Assembly (NCBI GenBank): GCA_009859145.1 | Contig: VRVR01000047.1 | Span: forward strand, 128,934 to 192,933 | Origin: Andalucia godoyi | Taxonomy: Eukaryota > Discoba > Jakobea > Jakobida > Andaluciidae | Length of the DNA: 64,000 nucleotides | Direction of reading: 5' to 3' | Part shown: positions 11,201 through 19,703 of the stretch, in pieces | Position numbering within the stretch: the first letter of the stretch is position 1 | Layout: every line of letters starts with the position of its first letter | The notes under the pieces: model-generated | Told to the model about the DNA's origin: nothing | The model's input: only the letters and a program-made list of their open reading frames with translations | Database searches by the model: none | Made by a program: the position numbers and the translations under genes

Positions 11201-14200
11201 GCCGAGGAGAGATTTTCATCTGCATCTGACTATTCTAGAAACCCAGATGAGCATATCGGTTCCGGCATCCGGAGTTCTCGATCTGAAGTTTCGTCATATC
11301 TGCGTGTCACATCATGTGCCAGGAAATGCAATCCGCCGAGTGCTTCCATCAGATTTGTTGGACTTCATTGGGGATTCTTCCGTGATTTTGGGTTCGCCGG
11401 CATTCTTGTCAGGGTCTCTTTTGCTTCATTTAATGGACAGCCTCTTTGCCTCATTGTCGTCATTGGAAGGCAAGTTCCGCTCTGTCGTTCCGGGAAGATC
11501 GGATTTTGGAGGATTTGATGCCATTCTGAAGGGATTTTCGCTAAACATCAGCTCTTCAAGAATTGCGGATGATGAAGGCATTGTTGCGAAATCCTTTGTT
11601 CTTGCAATTGAGCATCTTAATGCCATAATTCCCTCTCAAGATTTTGTCAAGGACTCTATTTTCAGACTTCGGTTGTTTGTGGAAATATTTAGAATAGCCT
11701 CGGAGCGGTGCTTGCCCGCGGCGGAAATGAACCAGTCGAAGAAGGAGTTTGGAAGAACCGCATGGGTTCCGGATGGAGAAGGGACTGAAGCTGATATCTT
11801 GTCTGATGACTCGTATGCTCCTCCTGGAAGAGATTCGAATCTGCAGCGGCAGTCGGAAACTGCGGATCGGTCGCCTGCAGAAGTTGTGCTCCATCCCCGT
11901 GTTTCCTGGAGCGGCGTAGTCGATTTCAAGGCAGCATGCATAGACATTTTGCTAGTTCCCAAATTGCGGGTGAGACATGCAATGGACAGGATATTTGTGT
12001 CAGTTTCAATGTCAGCGGAGGATCTTCGTACCGACGTTCATTTGTTCCCCAACAGGCTTGATTTTCAAGCGACAGCCGACATTGGAGGCTTGAAAGTGTT
12101 GCGACTTCCGCAATTGTGGATTTCGTACGCTGTACGAGGAATGGGATCAAGCCAGCATGCTATGGAAACACGTGTGGAGTTTGGCGTGGAGCACCTCGAG
12201 AACGTGATTACCGTGGACTTGTTGGATCATTTGCTATCCATTCGTCAGTCGATTCTCAGAGAATACGCATCGCATCTTGATAGTCGCGTCGACTATTCGG
12301 ACCTTGTCAAGAATGACCAGGACACGGAATCGGCATCGCAATCAGCAAATCAGGCGAAGAAGTCTGGGTCTCTGCTGGTGAAAGCACATTTTGAAGGTGT
12401 TCGGTTTGTATTCTTGTCCTCGTGTGCTGCATTCGTTGCGGATTCTGGTCCATTGTCTGGCATGTATTCTGCACCTGAAGAGGTGGCTCCGGAGTGGAGT
12501 TTGAGTCTTGATTCGCTTAGCATGTTTTTGGTGGATCCCGGTGATATCAAGTGGAGTAACACAACGCGCTTGCCGAATGGTCGTTTCTCTGACATTTCGG
12601 ATTGCTTTTTGTGGGCCGAGATCCGGTCTCGGTTCTTTGCTTCTAATCATATTACAGATTTCCGGATGGATGATGTTAATACCACCGACCATCGCGTACC
12701 GCGTTCATCTTCGAAGTCGAGTTCCAAGGATCGGTTGACTGATGGCGTTCCCGACTTCTCTGAAGTTAGCAGCGGCGGTGTTCGATCCGGAGATGCGACA
12801 ACGTCTCCAGATAAGAAATCAATTCCTTTATCACCGTTCGCAAAGATCTACGCCACTCTGTTTGACACTTGTGCAATGGTTCGACCGGGGTCCGTCGGAC
12901 AGGTGACGTTCTTGGTCAATCATTTCAGTGAAGCCTTTTCTCGATTCCAGGTGAAGGTTGCAAATTCCGAAATTTCTCATGTAGAAAAGCAGGCAATTGA
13001 AACCGCCAATGAGTACATCGAGGCGATGTCAAAGAGAGCGTTCATCAAAGGAAACGACGACGGCAATCTCTTTGACGACCAATCGCTGTCTTCCACTTCT
13101 GTCTTGCTTCGTATTGTGAACACATGGATTGCAGTGCCAATCGCAGACACTCCGTTTGCGTACGCGAAGCGAGCCATACCAGCAGGTTTGCACTGTTCGA
13201 TTGACCTGGTATCTGCACGCTTTTTACTCCGTCGCTCAGGCTCTTCAGGATTTTCTGCCACTTCTGAAGCCGATGATTCCACGGATCGTCTGATGTCTTC
13301 AACGGAATATCAAATTCGCAAACTTGACAAGGAGCTTTCCCGAGTTATCTCGAGGGCTGAACTGTCGACTTTGAAAGTCTGGCTGATGGAAAAATCTGTT
13401 GATATTCGTTTGCGTCCGACTGCTGGTGATTTTGGAAAGAGCGTCAACAAAGCGTGCCTCTCTTCTATTGCTGTAGATTCTTTTTCGACATCGTCAAAAG
13501 TTCGCTCTTCCTTGTCCATGTCTGTTGACATTTCAGCCCCAAAGGTGTCATTGGACGCGTCATCGATACCTTTGGTTTTCGATTTGGTGCATGATTGGAA
13601 TGCACCGAGTTCAAACTCGCTGTCCTTGTCACATGCAATTGCTGAAAATAAGAAGCACGTTCTCGAACTGAAAAAGGCGAAATCGGCAGGAAAAGGTTAT
13701 GGAAAGAATGCAAATACTGCGGGTGCTTCCGCATCCGATTCTTTCGGTTTATTTGAAAACAAAATTGAAGGGAGCATACAAATGGCTCCTGGGGAGATTG
13801 TAATCAAGGCGATGGGGAGCTATACCAAGAAGGTGATGAAATCGTTCATGAAGAAACTGCTCAGCGAAAAGGACTTTGTTGAAAACCGTCTTGCTCAAGT
13901 TCCGTTGCCCATGGTGAATGTTCGTTTCCGTTTGCGTTCCTTAATTGACGGAGCTCCTTCACCCGGCTTTTCTCTCCCTGGAGAAGGAGCAACCAGGAGT
14001 GCCATACATGGTATTGTTTCAAATTCGGTTGACGTCCCTCTGTTTGCCATGGTGGACGTCCAGTTCCCAGACTTTTCTATTGGTCCCCCGATTTTGTTCT
14101 TTGTTGAGGAAACCCGATTGACTCTTCGACAGCATATCCGCAACAGAGAGGACATCGCTTATCGAACGTCGGGAGACTCGGAAAAGAGCCGTAACCAGCT

Positions 14201-16922
14201 AGCATGGGTGAAGGCGAATCGTAGCGCCGTCGTCATCCAAAAAGTCTTCCGAGGTTCTTTGGTTCGCCGATGGATCAGGGACCAGCTAACGAAGAAAAAG
14301 AAAGAGAAGGAAACGGGATTTGCGAAAGCCGTGGATTCAGCGAAGGCCGGAGAGATGTCCAAAGCCGCATTGGCAGCAGTCAAGAAGTTTTCTTCCAAGT
14401 TGTCCCGTGTGCGTGAAGGACAGCAGAATCTCGCGGATGCTACTGTGGTTCCCACCACGCTTTCTTCATCGAATGCTTCTCGAGTTTACAAGAAGAGTTG
14501 GAACCGGTCCAAGGATGCCTACGCCGTGTTTGTGTTCTTGAAGCCCTTCTCGGTCTCCCTACTGTCGTCTGGAGAGACATCCGTTGTTTTGAGAACCACA
14601 CTTGAGAAGGACGTGACAGTATCATTGCTCGGCGTTCCGCATCACATTGCAGTGAAAGCTTCGCAAGCTGTCTCAGGGTCTGCAGCGCATGTTTCTGGAG
14701 GCTCCAAATCGAAGGCCAGTTTTGTCCCGTATGGTATGCAAGCAATCCATGCCAAGAATGCGGATACGAACTGCATTTCGCATCTCACAATTATCGAATG
14801 TCCTGATCGATTGTCGCTGGATTTATGCCCGCCTTCCAAAGCGTATGTGTGCGCGCGTCTTGATGTCGCAAATATCCGAGTCGTGATGGACAGAAGCCTT
14901 GGATTACGCCGAGATGCGCTGGGCTCCACGTTTTCCCAGCTGTTGATCGAGGAGATATTCGTTTATGGGAACCTAGACAAATTGGATGACACTTTGATAT
15001 TTTGCTATGCGTGGAAGTCTCGTCTGTCTGTTGTTCAGGGCGCCTTTGATGAGTCTTCAAATCTTCTGGAATCGCGGATTGCATCTTCTGGGCCTTCATC
15101 GATTACGCGAAAACTCGACGATCCCGTCGAAAGTGAAGCTCTGCGAACGATGAGATCTGCAATCATGGATTCCACGCGCACCAAGCTGCAGATCCTTCGA
15201 AAGCGATCCATTCCAACCGCTGCATACTATGCGCTCTTTGAGCGAATTCGTTTCCGCATTGACAATTCGGCATCTGGCATGGTTTCTGTGCGCGACGGCA
15301 GGATCAACCGACTGTCCTTTTCGATGTCAGACCGTGGATGTGTTGAAAATGAAAGGCGGAAGGTTCCTATTCAGATGGCTTTGAAGGTTGATGACCTTTC
15401 AGCTTCTCTTTCGGGTCGTCTGAATGGCCGTTTGGTTGTTGATAGAGTGGGATTGGACATTGTTCGATCATACCCGCAACCGAGAGACGCTCTAGCAGTC
15501 CTAGTGAAAGGATTACATAAGGGGGTGTTTGTCGTCTCTGGTGTTTCATTGGATCTGTTCAATTCGCATGGATATGTTCCTCCAAACTCTGCACCCATGT
15601 CTACAGGGAGCAGTGGGACATCGTCATCTGCGTCATCTTCTGCCGCCGTTTCGTCGTCCGTCTCCGCGGAGGACCGACTTTTAATGCTCAATCTCAAGGA
15701 ACATGTTGTCCACTTCAGAGATTTGTTTTTCGAGCCCCTCGATGGCTCCAAGAATTCTGTGGAACTGGTGGTTTCCTCACATGGCATTGACTTGCAAGTG
15801 TGTGGTGCTGCTGTGGATGAATTACATTCCTTGAGTGAGAGGGTGACGGCGATGTTTTACGACCAGTCTACTCAGGCGTATGCGATTGTCGCGGCGTCTG
15901 CAGGATCCTCTGCTTCGATGATGGAGGCCTCTGGTCTACGCGCGGAGTCCTTTGGAAGGATGCAAGCAGTGCAAGCAAGTGATTGTCGCACAGATGGCTC
16001 TCGTGCGATGGCATCGTCAAAGTTTGGGGCAGATGCCAACAGCTCCGGTCTGATGCGATTTGGGGAGCCGGTTTTAGCAACGGGTTCCGTGTCTGTTTAT
16101 TTGACCTCTATCAACATGAACGTGTATGAAAACACGTTTGGCGACAAGGATCATTTGAAGTTGAATGTTGGAAAGTGCCGAATCCAATCCGCCTGTCTGC
16201 CGTTGTTTTCAGAAAAACTTGTTAGGCATCACTTGGAGATTCTTTTGTTTGAGAAATTATTAATCGCCAAGGAATCCGTTTCGTCGTTGTCCCGCGTGTT
16301 AGAGTTGAATGTCATGACTCTGCAAATGGATTCACAGGAGAATCTGGGCGGAAATCCCCCCACTCTCACGTATGCCTTTGTTTCCAAGTTCCCGAACACG
16401 ATTGTGGTCACGCCAAACATTCCCGAGTATGACTATGTACGCCGTGTACTCGGCAGGCTTTCTCATCCAGATGCGAATGCGTCTTCCACTTCAGCAGGCG
16501 CTTCAGCAGTGTCTTTGTCCGCTTCCATTTCTTCCAGCCGTTCTTCCATGGATCTTCGAGACGAGGACGATGATGAGGGCCCGAGCAGCAACTCACCGTC
16601 TCTACCCGTCGATCCACATGTCTACATTTGCCGTACTTTTGAGATGGAGCCTGCGATTTCTGTTCTTGGCGACTTCACCCCACGAGTGGAGACCGTATTG
16701 GGCTACATGGGCATATCAGACCATCGGAATGTCATTCCTCGAGCGACGTTTGAGTTCCTCACGCTTTCTCTCGATTCGCTGCTTGAAGCTGCTAACCAGG
16801 CCTCGGACTCGCTGGACTCGACATTTGATCCATGGATGAACTATATGCGTCGCGAGCGATCTCTGGCTGCCACTGTCCTGCGTTCTCGTAATCGCAGTCC
16901 ATCGTCTGTCGACTTGGAGTAA
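5229..16922 (+). CDS. Bridge-like lipid transfer protein (BLTP1/KIAA1109/Tweek/Csf1 family)
   Basis: A single 3,897-residue ORF with no visible intron. An in-frame TTG at 5220 also opens the frame, but the ATG at 5229 is the sensible start. The N-terminus has a transmembrane helix (~residues 18-38) followed by RLVGIVVTMV, then GSVSFAFLGGKILLKNI and a WYRRPP segment. This tracks the conserved N-terminus of BLTP1/Tweek/Csf1 (TM anchor, IGS.SF..L.GK....I, then RWW/KWY). These proteins are ER-anchored hydrophobic-groove rods that carry phospholipids at membrane contact sites. The length lies between yeast Csf1 (~2,960) and animal BLTP1 (~5,000). An IQ-motif-like helix (VVIQKVFRGSLVRRW, about residue 3000) is embedded in the C-terminal third. 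Long Ser-rich linkers break the beta-rich body. Confidence rests mainly on the N-terminal signature, size and overall composition. Confidence 0.85.
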   Translation: MSTPSSSEVNTEEQLDPIYITWTIALGVLFVFYLLFSSRLVGIVVTMVCKFALSGGQTLRIGSVSFAFLGGKILLKNIQYASKASSLIAADGVVSIKWYRRPPDPSPNPRFGMPRIRISLSAVEFCLFNNSGKYDHLGNLLSDRDGKKDAAITISQDPSGNKPPGSTWENNIPGWYKSMGGADLDFQGLSIMVGNRALKTMTVVHSKKSFGIFRLDRARSSLDWYKNVLELTMKNPIILMVPNPDYDHRIVHSGSSDDKAGVPTHSRHRVEDFVKDSLSTFKTFFKDVRFAFFAQDDISESDDGHDQAGWKGTWKSPAGADKGVEEDLESVLKKYDIYRGHAEKRQSDISRVLVAQQLHLQYYWDSPGVFPDTPDPPVFDDDTACEQGMVITLKKGSLTYGPWADHQRDVLTKFLNPWDRQSIPLYVPKPGMLRDYTRFDVLITFDDDAELVIPYRKYAAFPQLAAKLAPQDELAFYRIDLAGGSTITFSMSWMTPKPEGMCYSKMSFNLRNAVIRNSLTGYKNFISTPSFQIFIDFPYPLQWNGLYDWSFTFDFGDATMYYTSQQGNAINDLIWDWTTYEPSAFRLPENLAHFCPTIFRYKIIMGKSAILVPANPYNVMVMEKFDDLDVNSYVIIRVPKLSATISQYWLTFDAQTTQMDFNADFRDMEFSLNLPHTSRSILSMESGPFLRLQEVSLNGVYYYYNRVHQEYVDGCSINVSLKNSQIRLLHPYVQALSYMSDNLFGASKFIVSPQEFAEKKANVLYAEYVKMIDPTPHNPFEFSLFLDAFNSSADFPRGLHGGKELSGRLLVQEVAVEMRTMPDHVDTVVSTSPITLLFPSTSKQSAELRKGLDVASGPRVYVGIESILLHSQSCYSPPPESLLYASDIQVSVGEISGCLNPHHARALTDWAESFVTLSKLPPPTVHVGLYDDRREVEDEKTDLHFMSSLFSHNRLELSCQPMSLLLADRLSLIHLQCGSGMSFRRDSLANLKYQSKSVLAVPQVGVHFFVEGEFSRSQQARWLEVGRIDTGISVSHFNKSDVFLKDPKSFVSDQLSYLLKCDASNKLWYLKDVSDAKNFYKFVDLPTDTPYATKEPDPFTSSSRLSLGGSAGINVSMSSLRSRSVAMSVSSAMPSVSSSNPSEDEDSDSWHTAASGESGHNTAFLEDPLDASGFSSAVWVPSAEATEAHDASKAAENASSLNITLNCMPLSTYQRFLHKYSFDTERGVFAPVSVSRVSRIGILSPFPSLSFRMSSNEGVPRANCCSGSSFYRVRSVYREGMNGRQRMPGDMDGNADLDDGSSVYIGVGDGSALFGGSSGAYGKARSVFMSSERRSDEEDFFADVGADSSSCHGIVHADFLQCLDVLVTPALLDVSKVIMDSFTSLFADASSFLDYAERTFFSHLASAANPTEDASVDSKPPVFHQYRTLYAVSLSAMIIRSFQGFRHDPLQPQGVSDKLVKAPKLAETFCVLSLSASDVFGFYTHDPVRKFPSTFDESKLIVKSCDLCLQDLPSNRDFASPSSSSFPAIDVAKLPSRLKHASKLREKAPLLCAFLLSDLSVTLSSNSGSKPMAHRSSIDISPQLLPKKTVSGVLFEVSVSDVFTYAVDQSLLVIASLTQMWSDASSSILSFWTVCQNRFSIGYMSTVTLLQDRVISTPGLNVLDPLNKLHLLLSAFRDLSERELSSLSRRVSHYVLNTGKRVVQSTAPTAPAANRKSLRSASIAVSFPPVNADGDDLEDSRLTPEQMATKQLFALRDQLHPQLREFGFSPWLFFEASPSARGSAERQIGGSLSSTEFKVSLERISVLMADTCHPSLLIPPPSTDLSVRRLYPTQADIESSLSRLHEIECRHLSVRGLLREERSLFSELYEDDMSGMSASSFLHLQNSSKESPALLSLGILIVSMGKFRVDLSPSFLFFIRHLIEAGERFSAMSAEGKVTLSKKEKDYGARESRGSSVLVTRSMDGHRPGSSISPSFPSFSGSGRNSPVPFKPRRDFHLHLTILETQMSISVPASGVLDLKFRHICVSHHVPGNAIRRVLPSDLLDFIGDSSVILGSPAFLSGSLLLHLMDSLFASLSSLEGKFRSVVPGRSDFGGFDAILKGFSLNISSSRIADDEGIVAKSFVLAIEHLNAIIPSQDFVKDSIFRLRLFVEIFRIASERCLPAAEMNQSKKEFGRTAWVPDGEGTEADILSDDSYAPPGRDSNLQRQSETADRSPAEVVLHPRVSWSGVVDFKAACIDILLVPKLRVRHAMDRIFVSVSMSAEDLRTDVHLFPNRLDFQATADIGGLKVLRLPQLWISYAVRGMGSSQHAMETRVEFGVEHLENVITVDLLDHLLSIRQSILREYASHLDSRVDYSDLVKNDQDTESASQSANQAKKSGSLLVKAHFEGVRFVFLSSCAAFVADSGPLSGMYSAPEEVAPEWSLSLDSLSMFLVDPGDIKWSNTTRLPNGRFSDISDCFLWAEIRSRFFASNHITDFRMDDVNTTDHRVPRSSSKSSSKDRLTDGVPDFSEVSSGGVRSGDATTSPDKKSIPLSPFAKIYATLFDTCAMVRPGSVGQVTFLVNHFSEAFSRFQVKVANSEISHVEKQAIETANEYIEAMSKRAFIKGNDDGNLFDDQSLSSTSVLLRIVNTWIAVPIADTPFAYAKRAIPAGLHCSIDLVSARFLLRRSGSSGFSATSEADDSTDRLMSSTEYQIRKLDKELSRVISRAELSTLKVWLMEKSVDIRLRPTAGDFGKSVNKACLSSIAVDSFSTSSKVRSSLSMSVDISAPKVSLDASSIPLVFDLVHDWNAPSSNSLSLSHAIAENKKHVLELKKAKSAGKGYGKNANTAGASASDSFGLFENKIEGSIQMAPGEIVIKAMGSYTKKVMKSFMKKLLSEKDFVENRLAQVPLPMVNVRFRLRSLIDGAPSPGFSLPGEGATRSAIHGIVSNSVDVPLFAMVDVQFPDFSIGPPILFFVEETRLTLRQHIRNREDIAYRTSGDSEKSRNQLAWVKANRSAVVIQKVFRGSLVRRWIRDQLTKKKKEKETGFAKAVDSAKAGEMSKAALAAVKKFSSKLSRVREGQQNLADATVVPTTLSSSNASRVYKKSWNRSKDAYAVFVFLKPFSVSLLSSGETSVVLRTTLEKDVTVSLLGVPHHIAVKASQAVSGSAAHVSGGSKSKASFVPYGMQAIHAKNADTNCISHLTIIECPDRLSLDLCPPSKAYVCARLDVANIRVVMDRSLGLRRDALGSTFSQLLIEEIFVYGNLDKLDDTLIFCYAWKSRLSVVQGAFDESSNLLESRIASSGPSSITRKLDDPVESEALRTMRSAIMDSTRTKLQILRKRSIPTAAYYALFERIRFRIDNSASGMVSVRDGRINRLSFSMSDRGCVENERRKVPIQMALKVDDLSASLSGRLNGRLVVDRVGLDIVRSYPQPRDALAVLVKGLHKGVFVVSGVSLDLFNSHGYVPPNSAPMSTGSSGTSSSASSSAAVSSSVSAEDRLLMLNLKEHVVHFRDLFFEPLDGSKNSVELVVSSHGIDLQVCGAAVDELHSLSERVTAMFYDQSTQAYAIVAASAGSSASMMEASGLRAESFGRMQAVQASDCRTDGSRAMASSKFGADANSSGLMRFGEPVLATGSVSVYLTSINMNVYENTFGDKDHLKLNVGKCRIQSACLPLFSEKLVRHHLEILLFEKLLIAKESVSSLSRVLELNVMTLQMDSQENLGGNPPTLTYAFVSKFPNTIVVTPNIPEYDYVRRVLGRLSHPDANASSTSAGASAVSLSASISSSRSSMDLRDEDDDEGPSSNSPSLPVDPHVYICRTFEMEPAISVLGDFTPRVETVLGYMGISDHRNVIPRATFEFLTLSLDSLLEAANQASDSLDSTFDPWMNYMRRERSLAATVLRSRNRSPSSVDLE

Positions 16923-16977
16923 ACACCACCAGTTGATCCAGCTCCGTCAAGTAGAACGCGCACTTCTTTTACTTTTT

Positions 16978-16980
<3 letters not shown>

Positions 16981-17015
<35 letters not shown>

Positions 17016-17017
17016 TG
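16981..17017. repeat. (GT)n microsatellite
   Basis: About 15 GT units, then GCGCGTGTGT, in the convergent 3' space between the BLTP1-like and lysozyme genes. A ~20-nt poly(A) run follows at about 17070-17089. Confidence 0.9.
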
Positions 17018-17177
17018 TGTTGTCTGTTGTTGTTGCGTTCCTTTCTTCTCCGCTCCTTGAAGGAGCCAAAAAAAAAAAAAAAAAAAAAACGTTTTGACAA
17101 CCACAACATGCTCATTCCCAATTTCCCAGCACATCTTCCACCATCTTCATTTCGATTGGAGAGCGAGAAGTGCAGAT

Positions 17178-17570
17178 TTATGAACTACCGCAGCACCCGC
17201 ACGCACCGCAAGTGGACCAGTACTTCCAAGTTCCACCACCCCAGCGCCACACATCAATAGCGCACTGAAGGTTGTTTCCAACATCGCACGGGGCTTGACC
17301 GCCGTTGCATGCATTCCAGTTGAAGGAGTTAACCTGCCAGAGACCGGCATCGGTAGATCCATCCGAGTTTGCATTGCATGCGTGGTAGTTTCCACTAGAC
17401 TCGTGCTGGACGATGCACTGGCAGCATCCCTGGGACCAGCCAGAGAACTGAGAGCATGCCGACGCAATGTCGGTGTAAGCAGCGCCTCCGCACACGGAGC
17501 ATCCGCCAGCATAAGCTGCAGCCACAAGAGCGGCGCAGAGAACAACACAAAGTGCAAAACGCATGTTCAT
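17178..17570 (-). CDS. Secreted c-type (GH22-like) lysozyme
   Basis: A small secreted protein of 130 residues from the ATG at 17568-17570; a farther upstream ATG at 17624 would put a non-signal segment first. Residues 1-21 are a textbook signal peptide (FALCVVLCAALVAAAYA). The mature part is rich in Cys (15 after the signal). The segment HESSGN...SDGSTDAGLWQVNS matches the c-type lysozyme active site. The presumed catalytic Glu (E57, HES) and Asp (D74, STD) are 17 residues apart, exactly as E35 and D52 in hen egg-white lysozyme, and the beta-hairpin motif (DGSTDxGLxQxNS) is intact. It should cleave the beta-1,4 MurNAc-GlcNAc bond of peptidoglycan in phagosomes or outside the cell, fitting a bacterivore. 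The Cys pattern differs from vertebrate forms, so the exact family is less certain than the fold. Confidence 0.82.
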   Translation of the reverse strand: MNMRFALCVVLCAALVAAAYAGGCSVCGGAAYTDIASACSQFSGWSQGCCQCIVQHESSGNYHACNANSDGSTDAGLWQVNSFNWNACNGGQAPCDVGNNLQCAIDVWRWGGGTWKYWSTCGACGCCGSS

Positions 17571-18002
17571 TAAGGTTGTTCTGTTGTGGATAAAAACTGA
17601 TAAGATGCGAAAACGAACACACACAGCAAAAACAAAAACAAAAGGTTAAAAAACTAAAAAGGATAGCGGAGATTGCGCAGATTGCGGAGAAACGGTCTTC
17701 CGGGCATTCCCTGTCAGTGCAATGTGACAGTGACACTCTGACAGGTGCGAAGGCAGGAAAATGTCCGACGGAATTTGATGTCAACTGTGATCTTATGCGG
17801 GCTGCGACATGTGTGTCGGACACTCCAGATGAGGATGCTGATGATGCGTGTGTGTGTGTGTGTGTGTGGCACGTGGGAAGTTACACCCGAGGTTCCCCCG
17901 ACCTAACAACGACAAGACATCATTGCAGCGTAGAGGTCGAGCAAAGCAAGGGTAAATCAGAAGAATAGCATTTATTTGCATAGAACGGAACCTTTCATCA
18001 TC
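17571..18002. promoter_or_regulatory. Divergent intergenic region with (GT)n tract
   Basis: Spacer between the lysozyme gene (minus) and the dioxygenase gene (plus). A (GT)n run at 17848-17867 lies ~135 nt upstream of the dioxygenase ATG. No gene is seen; short ORFs here contain the GT tract or overlap the 5' ends of the neighbours. Confidence 0.4.
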
Positions 18003-19514
18003 ATGACGACGATGACGGTGATGCACCCGTTTGATGAGTGGGCTGCAACTGCACAATCTGTTGAAATACTCACATTACCATCGGGACGTCCAGATTTGGA
18101 ACATTTGTGTTCGACCATTGGGGAATTTTTCGCTGACGTGTACGCGTGTTGTGAAGAAGACCAGGATCTGGATGAACAGGCCAAGAGGACCAAGCTGGAT
18201 TCTGTGCTGTGTATCAAGTTCCCCGGAGAAGATGGTCTTAGCGTCTATGAGCGCCAACAGCTTAGACTCTTGCTGTACGCTCGCAAGGCAGACTTTCTAT
18301 ATCTTTTGGATCCTCGAAATAACGATTTTTACCTCGTTAGTGCTGCTCATTCATTAGCATCAGAAATTGAAGACAATCTGTTTGCGCGGTTCTGCAACGA
18401 CTACTATGAACCACCCGTGTTTGGGTTGGCGGATTTGTACCCGAATCAGCATCATCCTCATGGCCAGGATGAGACGCAGGAGGAGCTCAAAGGCGCTCGG
18501 CATAGTGCAAAGCAGTTTTTCGAGCAGAACGGATTTGTCGTTGTCAGGGATGCGATTTCCGAGAAACTTCAAACGGAATTCGTGGACTCTGCCTGGAGAT
18601 TCCTCGATGAATCGGCTGCAGACAGCGGCGGAACAGGAGTCCACATCCGTCCGGACAATCCCGAAAGCTGGTCCAACGGCAACTATCCGGTGAGCTCGGC
18701 TGGCATCTATTCGTCGGACGCAGCTCATCGACCTGCCTCGTGGGCAGTGCGAGAAGCTGTGTATCCGTTTTTCATTCCGTTTTACTACCCGGAGGCGACT
18801 TCCCCGCCCACTGAGTCGAAATTGGACGAAGCAATCGAGAGGTTTCCGCTGATGTCGTCGTTTGACGGCATTAGCATCCTTCGAGCGACTGGAGGCCCAC
18901 ATGGAAAGCTGGAGTGGGAGACTCGTCGAAATTGGCTCCATGTGGATTCGGACGGCAAAAAGCAAGCAGACGCCGACCCGAACTACGCCGATCGCCTTGG
19001 CTTGCAAGCTTTTGTGAACGTTTCTGGAACTGACGGAACACAAAGGCTTGGTGGATCGTTTGTCTGCGTCGTTGGATCGCACCTGCACTTTGCAGAGTGG
19101 TTCCGCAAGGGTGGTTACGGGGTTCCGGGTTTGATGTTCACGTCGGTTTTGCACGATGATCCAATGAAGTTGTGCAAAATGAGCAGGATTATCTGTCCGG
19201 ATCGCGCGATTTTGATCTGGGAAGATCGTTTGTTCCACTGCAATCAACCGAATGCTTCCGAAAAATTTCGTTTTGCACAGTATGTGAATATGGTACCAAA
19301 GTCTTGGGTCAGTGAAGATGTTAGGCATGAGCGCATTAAAGCATTTGAATCTGGAATGTCCACGACGCACTGGGTGCATTTGTTCAAGGTTTCCGGAATG
19401 ACTACAATTCATCCGTATCGTCCTGCTCGCCTTACCGACGTCGGGCGCATGCTCGTCGGCTACAGTCCTGGAGAGCACCCGCACGGACAAAAGTCTCGTT
19501 GCGCACTTCAGTAA
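18003..19514 (+). CDS. Phytanoyl-CoA dioxygenase-like Fe(II)/2-oxoglutarate oxygenase
   Basis: 503 residues from the ATG at 18003 (an upstream TTG is ignored; ATGs at 18012 and 18021 are alternatives). The C-terminal ~330 residues look like a double-stranded beta-helix oxygenase of the phytanoyl-CoA dioxygenase type. They have an opening FFEQNGFVVVRDAI (gain of chain at the PhyH start), an HxD iron motif (H313-V-D315), a GGSFVCVVGSH strand-turn, the distal His in WEDRLFHCNQPN (H412) and a following Arg (R423) placed to bind 2-oxoglutarate. The first ~165 residues are a helical region I do not recognise. The substrate cannot be inferred; members act on phytanoyl-CoA, proteins or small metabolites. 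No PTS1-like C-terminus is obvious, so peroxisomal location is not supported. Confidence 0.68.
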   Translation: MTTMTVMHPFDEWAATAQSVEILTLPSGRPDLEHLCSTIGEFFADVYACCEEDQDLDEQAKRTKLDSVLCIKFPGEDGLSVYERQQLRLLLYARKADFLYLLDPRNNDFYLVSAAHSLASEIEDNLFARFCNDYYEPPVFGLADLYPNQHHPHGQDETQEELKGARHSAKQFFEQNGFVVVRDAISEKLQTEFVDSAWRFLDESAADSGGTGVHIRPDNPESWSNGNYPVSSAGIYSSDAAHRPASWAVREAVYPFFIPFYYPEATSPPTESKLDEAIERFPLMSSFDGISILRATGGPHGKLEWETRRNWLHVDSDGKKQADADPNYADRLGLQAFVNVSGTDGTQRLGGSFVCVVGSHLHFAEWFRKGGYGVPGLMFTSVLHDDPMKLCKMSRIICPDRAILIWEDRLFHCNQPNASEKFRFAQYVNMVPKSWVSEDVRHERIKAFESGMSTTHWVHLFKVSGMTTIHPYRPARLTDVGRMLVGYSPGEHPHGQKSRCALQ

Positions 19515-19546
19515 CGAGTGTATCCAATAAGAACGGTTGCAGTCGT

Positions 19547-19602
19547 CGTCGTCGTCGTCGTCGTTGTGGTTGTGGTTGTGGTTGTGGTTGCTGCCATTGT
19601 TG
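19547..19602. repeat. (GTC)n / (GTTGTG)n tandem repeat
   Basis: Six GTC units followed by about four GTTGTG units, in the 3' flank of the dioxygenase gene before an AT-rich stretch (19636-19675). Confidence 0.85.
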
Positions 19603-19703
19603 TTTTTGTTTACACTGCTGCAAAGTTAGTAATTTTTTAAATTATTATTATTATTTTTTGGGAACAATAATAAATGCGTGGCTGCAATAGCACGGGACGA
19701 GCT

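Noticed and set aside
13045-13302. Antisense ORFs inside the BLTP1-like gene
   Set aside because: Many short ORFs lie opposite the 11.7-kb gene; none has a domain and the plus-strand frame is open throughout.
18360-19490. 376-codon antisense ORF opposite the dioxygenase gene
   Set aside because: It is a shadow of a well-supported gene on the plus strand, its peptide has no domain and odd His/Arg-rich composition.
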